A stretch of 64,000 nt of DNA, taken from positions 314,017 to 378,016 of the forward strand of contig DS995276.1 of assembly GCA_000156115.1 (NCBI GenBank). The letters are read 5' to 3'. Both the position numbers and the translations under genes were made by a program. Positions 59,053 to 64,000 of this stretch are shown in pieces; position 1 is the stretch's first letter; every line of letters begins with the position of its first letter. Below the pieces are notes generated by a model. That model ran no database searches and was not told the DNA's origin. It saw nothing but the letters and a program-made list of their open reading frames with translations. The stretch comes from Rhodobacteraceae bacterium HTCC2083 (GTDB taxonomy: Bacteria; Pseudomonadota; Alphaproteobacteria; Rhodobacterales; Rhodobacteraceae).

Positions 59053-59595
59053 CTATTTCTCGAGCATAATATCAAATTTGGTCGACATCTTATCGTGTTC
59101 GATTGGACACCGCGAAATGCTGGCTTTCTCATCAAAGCGTAGGACACAAGCCTCAATAAGTCCGTGACAAAACCCGACCAAAGGACGGGGCGAGGAATAG
59201 CGCATGGAAAGATGATTATCGGCCATCCGCTTCGTTTCAAATCTGGGGAGCTCAGCGTCCGGATACAGCTTTTTTACTTCCAAATGAATTTCTAGGTCAA
59301 TCGCTTCCAGCATTTCAAATGAGCCCGTTTTGCCTGTGAAGAACTCGCTATAATGCTCGGCAAAATGCTCGAGCATCCAATGACCGAATTTAACCTGCAA
59401 AACGTTTGGGCTTATTCCCGAATATTCGCTGAACGCTTCGACAATTTTTACCAATTCAGAGCAAGGGTAGTTTCCTACCGCGGTATAAACGCCATCATTT
59501 GCTAGCTCCGTGTTGTCCAATACATGATCGACAACGTCTTCTCCAAATGCGTCTTCTGCCATCTTGAGAAGCTCGACAAACACTGTACCCTTCAT
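59053..59595 (-). CDS. H-NOX haem nitric-oxide sensor
   Basis: A 180-residue H-NOX (HNOB) protein: MKGTVFVELLKMAEDAFGED, VYTAVGNYPCSELVKIVEAF, proximal haem ligand His104 in EIHLEVKKLYPDAELP, and the Y-x-S-x-R haem-propionate motif at Tyr133-Ser135-Arg137 (YSSPR). No distal-pocket Tyr of the oxygen-binding class is obvious, so NO sensing is expected. It is the first gene of a two-gene unit with the hybrid kinase; such pairs control biofilm or motility decisions in several bacteria. Confidence 0.9.
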   Translation of the reverse strand: MKGTVFVELLKMAEDAFGEDVVDHVLDNTELANDGVYTAVGNYPCSELVKIVEAFSEYSGISPNVLQVKFGHWMLEHFAEHYSEFFTGKTGSFEMLEAIDLEIHLEVKKLYPDAELPRFETKRMADNHLSMRYSSPRPLVGFCHGLIEACVLRFDEKASISRCPIEHDKMSTKFDIMLEK

Positions 59596-59783
59596 ATTTT
59601 AAACAACTTTCTAATTTTAACGTCAAACTTGTAGCTTTGGGTTGCAACTTATCAGGTGATCGTTTCAAATATTTATGAGACATTTATTAGTAACTAAAAT
59701 GCAGTTTGAACGCAAAGACTTCCTAAAAAAGGGATTGCTTTCAAACCGCAAATTTAAATGAGTTCAGCGCATCTTTTAAGAGC

Positions 59784-59809
59784 GGACCGGCTCAGTTAAA
59801 CGCCGGTCC
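59784..59809 (-). terminator. Stem-loop after the Hint pseudogene
   Basis: GGACCGGC and GCCGGTCC form a perfect eight-base stem with a ten-base loop, 10 bases beyond the stop of the Hint pseudogene. The U-tract is weak. Confidence 0.5.
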
Positions 59810-59819
59810 AAAGTTTAGA

Positions 59820-60985
59820 TCAATGCGTTGTCCGAAGTGCATCGAGGTGGTCAGGTAGCATCTTGCGGCGAGCTGGTGCGCTTATTCTTTGGCGTGCAAT
59901 GGGCCCGAGGTAGAGGCTTGCGCTTGCCATACCGTTTGAAAACACGACTTCGTGCTGATCGAGCAGAATATGAAAATACGTGTCGCGTCGACATCCGCGC
60001 ATGATCCGCACATCACCGCCTATTGTTTCCACAAAATAACGCGCACGGTAGAGAACGTCAGAGCCGCCGTTATTGGGATCTTGCAACAAGACACCATGCT
60101 GGGATTACACAATGAGATCGTGTTCTAAGCCAAAGTGGCCGGTTTTAAAAACAGCGGTAGCAAATTTAGAGCGGCTGTAAGGTCGACATGGTCCAGTGCT
60201 CTTTTGCCAATCCAAACAATCGGCTGTACGCCCTTATCGCGTGTTGATTCAAATCGCCAGGCCACAAGATTTCAACAGGCATTTCGCCACCGGGCACACG
60301 GATCTGGGTGCTTTGTGCAAAGCAAACGACACCAGTTTTTTCAGCATTCAATGCATTTGACGCGACAGCTGAACCACCCTGCTGGATTTGCAATCCATCG
60401 GCTTGATCTAGCGTGCCACCTGCTTGGTAGACCCTTAGCCACGCTAAAGGCGTTGCATATGGTTGCCTGAGGTTGGCTGCATTCCAGGCATCGAGGTTAG
60501 TCTCGATTATATAAGTCCGTCAAATCAACAAAATCATCCGCGCCTGCCCCGCCAGTGGGGCTGTCTGCCTCACCATCGCCATCACTGATGGAATTGGCAC
60601 CGAATTCGTCTGTCGGTGCATCCGGTATGCTTGGCGTAAAAATAATATCCGAAATGCCGTAATCCCAACCGTCGCTTAGATCAGTTTGAATTAACGCGGA
60701 GAAAACAATTTGTTCAAAAGGCCGTGCCCCAACACGTTAAAAGTATCATTCCCTCTCCCGAAAGTGTCCACAAAGTCAGTTTCATAAACGAGCTGGCCGT
60801 CATTGTAGATGGCGTAATGACCTTCTTCTGCAAAATCGGAAGTTCGTAAACTAAAGGTCGTAAATTTCAACTGATCGATAGAATAATCAAAGTCTACTAT
60901 CAGTTTTTCACCAAGGCCCGAAGGAAGGTCATAAGCTATCTGAGCGCTGGCAGGCGTTCCATCGGTATTGTAAATTCAAACCTTT
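59820..60985 (-). pseudogene. Broken secreted Hint-domain gene
   Basis: Pieces of one protein are spread over three frames on the minus strand. N-terminal: QLKFTTFSLRTSDFAEEGHY, VYETDFVDTFGRGNDTFNV and SISDGDGEADSPTGGAGADD (acidic, calcium-binding-like). Middle: VVCFAQSTQIRVPGGEMPVE, the Hint start with its Cys. Then TRDKGVQPIVWIGKRALDHV in another frame, HFGLEHDLIV*SQHGVLLQD, and a C-terminal part DTYFHILLDQHEVVFSNGMA ending at 59820. At least three frame changes or stops. Paralogue of the gene at 37157-38269. Confidence 0.7.
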
Positions 60986-61023
60986 ATTTCAGCGCTTTTC
61001 ACGAAGGTCCTTAGGGAATTTGA

Positions 61024-61043
61024 CGCGCTTCAAAAGAAGCGCG
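61024..61043. repeat. Perfect 8-bp hairpin
   Basis: CGCGCTTC-AAAA-GAAGCGCG lies in the 160-base gap between the NYN gene stop and the Hint pseudogene. No T-run follows, so it may be a terminator of the NYN gene only with help. Confidence 0.45.
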
Positions 61044-61145
61044 CCAAACCCAAACGCAGGTACTCGTTACATACGTTTTTTTGCCCGCAACACATTACTA
61101 AAACCTCGTGCGCAAAACAAAACTGATACTTAAAACATGCGAATT

Positions 61146-61748
61146 TTAAGCGGTTCCCCGGACAAAAGATGTATCTGGAATCGCAGTAGATTTACCGCTT
61201 TGATGCAAACCATTTGAGCCATGATGCGGTTTTTCAATGACGCTGCGAAGCTCGTCTAATTCGATAAAATTGTCCGCTTGCCGTCTCAAATCGTCAGAAA
61301 GCATTGGCGGCTGCACTCGGATCGACGAAACAACAGAAACGCGTGTCCCGCGTTGCTGAACGGCTTCGACAAGTGGCTTGAAGTCTTTGTCGCCCGTCAC
61401 AATGATGATGTGATCAACAAATGGAACCATATCGAGAACGGCAATTGTCATTTCGACCGATATGTTGCCTTTTACTTTTCGTCGCCCGGCTGTATCGACG
61501 TATTCTTTGACCGGTTTAGTGACAGTATTGTACCCATTGTAGCTGAGCCAATCTACGAGAGGCTTAACCGAAGAAAACTCTTCACTGTCAACTAGAGTTG
61601 TAAAATAGGAAAGCTTGTTCAACTTGCCGCGCTGCGAGAATTCCTTGCGAAACAACTTGAAATCGATGTCAAAACCAAGGGCCTTAGAGCAAGCGAAAAG
61701 GCTTTTACCGTCGATAAACACGGCAATACGTTCGTCTTTGTAAAACAT
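61146..61748 (-). CDS. NYN-domain (LabA/DUF88-like) putative ribonuclease
   Basis: A 200-residue protein. The NYN fold is clear: RIAVFIDGKSLFAC (first acidic residue), VKGNISVEMTIAVLDMV, HIIIVTGDKDFKPLVEAVQQ (GDKDF acidic pair) and RGTRVSVVSS. NYN proteins are PIN-like nucleases thought to act on RNA. A C-terminal tail of 40 residues looks disordered. It stands alone with no operon partner. Confidence 0.82.
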   Translation of the reverse strand: MFYKDERIAVFIDGKSLFACSKALGFDIDFKLFRKEFSQRGKLNKLSYFTTLVDSEEFSSVKPLVDWLSYNGYNTVTKPVKEYVDTAGRRKVKGNISVEMTIAVLDMVPFVDHIIIVTGDKDFKPLVEAVQQRGTRVSVVSSIRVQPPMLSDDLRRQADNFIELDELRSVIEKPHHGSNGLHQSGKSTAIPDTSFVRGTA

Positions 61749-61880
61749 TGAAAATCCGGCCTTTTTAAAAACATAGCCAGTATAAAGTGGCCGTAAGAAG
61801 CGGCGCAGACACGAGAACTTTGTCTCTGTACTGCCTAAGAAGTGTGTGAACGAGAAAACTGGTGGGTCCGTATCCCTACG

Positions 61881-62093
61881 TCAAAACAAGGAAATGATAG
61901 TGCTTATAACCGACCACCAGCACCAAACACCGAGGGGCACTAGGCCCAGCATGAGCGTCGAGGCGGAGATCCAACGATCTGTATCGAAGCTCACGTCAGT
62001 CGGAGCAAAGTCACGTTTCTCGAAAAGCATCTCCGGATACAGCACTTTTGCGCCTTCAAGCGGGTCGGAAGTCTTAATCGGAATGCCGTTCAT
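61881..62093 (-). CDS. Small membrane protein, unknown
   Basis: A 70-residue protein with a soluble N-terminal half (MNGIPIKTSDPLEGAKVLYP) and one C-terminal helix (STLMLGLVPLGVWCWWSVIS). AAGGAA about ten bases before the ATG supports translation. No family recognised. Confidence 0.5.
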   Translation of the reverse strand: MNGIPIKTSDPLEGAKVLYPEMLFEKRDFAPTDVSFDTDRWISASTLMLGLVPLGVWCWWSVISTIISLF

Positions 62094-62332
62094 TTCTCAG
62101 TTCCTTTACCTGATAGAGAATTTTTAACACGCCTGCATCAAGTCTTCCTTCTCTCTTTCCGATATCCTGCCACACCATAGATATTTTGATTATCTTTTGA
62201 TTTATCATCCTAGGGGGCCGTCAAAAAATTGACGTGGGCGCGAAATTCGAATGGAAAACGAAAATGATACCAAATATTTCCATCGAATTTTGCACTAAAA
62301 CATGTTCAAGCAACATTCGACGTTGGACCAGT

Positions 62333-62575
62333 TTAGTCCAAGTAATCAACCTCAATTGAGCGCGCGTTCAAAGCCGTCACCAACCCAGAGAAGACATTTT
62401 TGCACACAATGCTTTCACGCAAAGCGTCATCAATGGTGCTCTGGTTTGTTGATCTGCTTTTAATCTCCAAAACGCGACGCTTGCCAGCCAAAGCGTCGTA
62501 CACCACTTGCATTTCACCACCCACACTTACGCGAAGTCCGACAAATTCATGTCCATTTTTTGTATGATACGCCAT
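62333..62575 (-). CDS. Small unknown protein
   Basis: An 80-residue protein from ATG 62575 (MAYHTKNGHEFVGLRVSVGG). Strands alternate with a basic stretch LAGKRRVLEIKSRSTNQ, followed by a helix. A TTG four codons upstream is possible. No family recognised. Upstream, 62576-62739 contains no gene. Confidence 0.5.
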   Translation of the reverse strand: MAYHTKNGHEFVGLRVSVGGEMQVVYDALAGKRRVLEIKSRSTNQSTIDDALRESIVCKNVFSGLVTALNARSIEVDYLD

Positions 62576-62867
62576 TTTGACCCTCAATCGTGCAGTCCAG
62601 TACTAAAAATTACTACATTGGAATATGTTTTAAAAATTGGCAAAAGATAGTCAGGCCTCCCGTGCTCTTGATGAAACAATCTGGCAAAGTATGCTGAAAA
62701 CACACTGCATTTGGTACTCTCTTGAGAAACCTACACAGGATATCTGGCCAGTAATAAACTGAATTTATTACTAAAAATGGCCAGATATTTGCTTTTTTAT
62801 CTAAAGATATTACCGCAGAGGATACTTAGAAAGCTATTCGAATCGCGGCTTTCCTCGGCAGAGCTTG

Positions 62868-63665
62868 CTAAGCAGGAGAAGCTTGTCTTTGCTCTTGCAA
62901 AATCCGAGCGAAGCTAGGCTTACGCGGCGCAGTCGCACCGCTCACTTTTCGCATTGATGGTCCATCCAAAGCGATCCGGTGAGATCGGTGGACCAAACGA
63001 TCCAAAATCGCATCCGCAAATGTCGGATCTGCGACAATGTCATACCATTTTTCCACAGGCAGCTGACTGGTGATGATTGTCGCTTTGTTGTCGTAACGTG
63101 CGTCAACGACTTCCATCAAATCTCGGCGTTGGGCCGCGGTCATAAAGTCGGGTCCCCAATCATCGAGGATCAAGACATCCGCGCGGCCTATCTTTTTGAA
63201 TAGGCGTTCGAAGGTGTCATCTTTTCGGGCCGCCTCAAGCTCGTTGAAGAAGCGGGGCATTCTAAAGTAAAGAACAGAATTTTCTTGGCGGCAAGCTTCG
63301 TGGCCAAGCGCGCAAGCGAGATAAGATTTTCCAACGCCGCATGGCCCGGTGATCAGAACGGAACTGTTGTCTTTGATCCAATTGCACTGGGCAAGATCTT
63401 GGAACTTCACCTGATCAAGCTGTCGAGCGGTTGTGTAATCAATGTTGGCGATTTTGGCTTCTGTATCGCGCAATTTAGCGCTCAGCAGGCGTGATTGAAA
63501 ACGACGCTCGCGGCGATTTTGATCTTCACTCATCGCCATAATGTTGATCCATTCAACCGGGTCGATGGAGCGACTGGCGCTCTGCACAAGTAGTTTTTCA
63601 AAGGCGGCATCCATACCATCAAGCTTCAATGTGCGAAGTATGTTTTGTACGGAGGTCGTATCCAT
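62868..63665 (-). CDS. istB: IS21 helper ATPase IstB
   Basis: A 265-residue AAA+ ATPase. Walker A GPCGVGKSYLACAL, Walker B VLILDDWGPD, sensor region IITSQLPVEKWYD and the C-terminal DRLVHRSHRIALDGPSMRK are typical of IstB, which helps the IstA transposase choose and engage target DNA. It starts 12 bases after the istA stop. Confidence 0.92.
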   Translation of the reverse strand: MDTTSVQNILRTLKLDGMDAAFEKLLVQSASRSIDPVEWINIMAMSEDQNRRERRFQSRLLSAKLRDTEAKIANIDYTTARQLDQVKFQDLAQCNWIKDNSSVLITGPCGVGKSYLACALGHEACRQENSVLYFRMPRFFNELEAARKDDTFERLFKKIGRADVLILDDWGPDFMTAAQRRDLMEVVDARYDNKATIITSQLPVEKWYDIVADPTFADAILDRLVHRSHRIALDGPSMRKVSGATAPRKPSFARILQEQRQASPA

Positions 63666-63676
63666 GTTATTTTCCC

Positions 63677-64000
63677 TTAGTTAAAATACCTGGCACCGCG
63701 AATATTGGAGTGTGCGATTGTTGTGGGCGAGTTGGGTTGGATTTCTGTGGCGTCATCATGTTGTTTGCGGATGATCGAAACCACCACGCTAAGTGAGCTG
63801 CTTCCCGAGACGAGAGCTTGTTGGCAAGCTTCGTCCAAAACGTCGGGTCCGTGTTCATCGAGTAAAGCAAGGCAGCTTTTGTAGATCTGGACTTTTTGTG
63901 CAGGCGTCTGTGAATTGAGCGCCAGAGCTTTTGCCAAAACGCATAGATTTGTGCCGGCATTGGTTACTTCGAGCTCAGCGTTTCTTACTGAGAGCATCGG
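63677..64000 (-). CDS. istA: IS21 transposase IstA, C-terminal end (partial)
   Basis: The visible 100 or so residues (CVLAKALALNSQTPAQKVQI, then YKSCLALLDEHGPDVLDEAC, ending GARYFN) correspond to the C-terminal region after the IstA integrase core. The frame is open to the window edge, so the start and catalytic DDE residues lie beyond 64000. Direct neighbour of istB. Confidence 0.75.
   Translation of the reverse strand, partial: PMLSVRNAELEVTNAGTNLCVLAKALALNSQTPAQKVQIYKSCLALLDEHGPDVLDEACQQALVSGSSSLSVVVSIIRKQHDDATEIQPNSPTTIAHSNIRGARYFN

Larger units (their letters stand above)
62740..64000 (-). mobile_element. IS21-family insertion sequence, one end in window
   Basis: IstB and the end of IstA mark an IS21 element that continues past the right edge. 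Its left boundary is probably near 62740, where ATATCTGGCCA (62740-62750) and its exact complement TGGCCAGATAT (62778-62788) flank a second inverted pair GTAATAAA/TTTATTAC. One of these is likely the terminal repeat; the target duplication cannot be read from one end. Confidence 0.75.

Noticed and set aside
1-64000. CRISPR arrays, rRNA or tRNA genes
   Set aside because: No regularly spaced repeats and no cloverleaf or rRNA-like sequence noticed while reading.

Overview
The window reads as a chromosomal segment of a marine alphaproteobacterium of the Rhodobacteraceae (Roseobacter group). This is inferred from protein style (single-Cys IscR-type regulator, HemP/imelysin iron cluster, DUF1289 and Hint proteins) and from the mix of ATGA-coupled operons with IS remnants. 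No rRNA, tRNA or CRISPR was seen.

Layout. (1) 1-9.2 kb: a minus-strand operon for succinic semialdehyde dehydrogenase, a zinc alcohol dehydrogenase, a four-subunit succinate dehydrogenase/fumarate reductase-like complex, a two-subunit class I fumarase and a small HTH protein, with a divergent LysR regulator. It looks like a self-contained route from a C4 alcohol/aldehyde to malate. (2) 9.3-18 kb: a decaying accessory region. It holds two LysR pseudogenes, a catabolic cassette (GMC oxidoreductase, enolase-superfamily enzyme, aldehyde dehydrogenase with one stop), an IS110 fragment, a CcdA/CcdB pair, a TonB fragment and a siderophore-interacting protein with one stop. (3) 18-36 kb: iron homeostasis. 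It holds an Fe-type ABC importer coupled to a pseudoazurin, HemP, two imelysins (one broken), a di-haem oxidoreductase, DUF1513, Dps, DUF1289, Fbp-type permease and binding protein, an IscR-like repressor, DUF4856 and a fatty-acid-hydroxylase-like membrane protein. Symmetric TGA-N9-TCA sites recur in the promoters, and a perfect Irr-type ICE motif lies before dps.

(4) 36-41 kb: a mosaic of an IS3 remnant, a possible Imm11-like protein, a Hint-domain secreted protein, kynureninase flanked by gene scraps, and a decayed hybrid histidine kinase. (5) 41-60 kb: an intact hybrid kinase, then a flagellar block. It holds an 882-residue modular flagellin, FlgM, FlgA, FlgT, FlgP, FlhA, FlhF, FliS and small partners, with good sigma-54 and sigma-28 promoter candidates. 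It ends in an H-NOX/hybrid-kinase pair. FlhF keeps its P-loop but has lost other GTPase motifs. (6) 60-64 kb: a broken second Hint gene, a NYN-domain protein, two small unknown genes, and the end of an IS21-family element running off the right edge.

The most distinctive signals are the iron-box regulon with a cupredoxin inside an Fe transporter operon, the sdhA-like subunit with Cys in place of the FAD-linking His, the degenerate FlhF, and the giant five-module flagellin.
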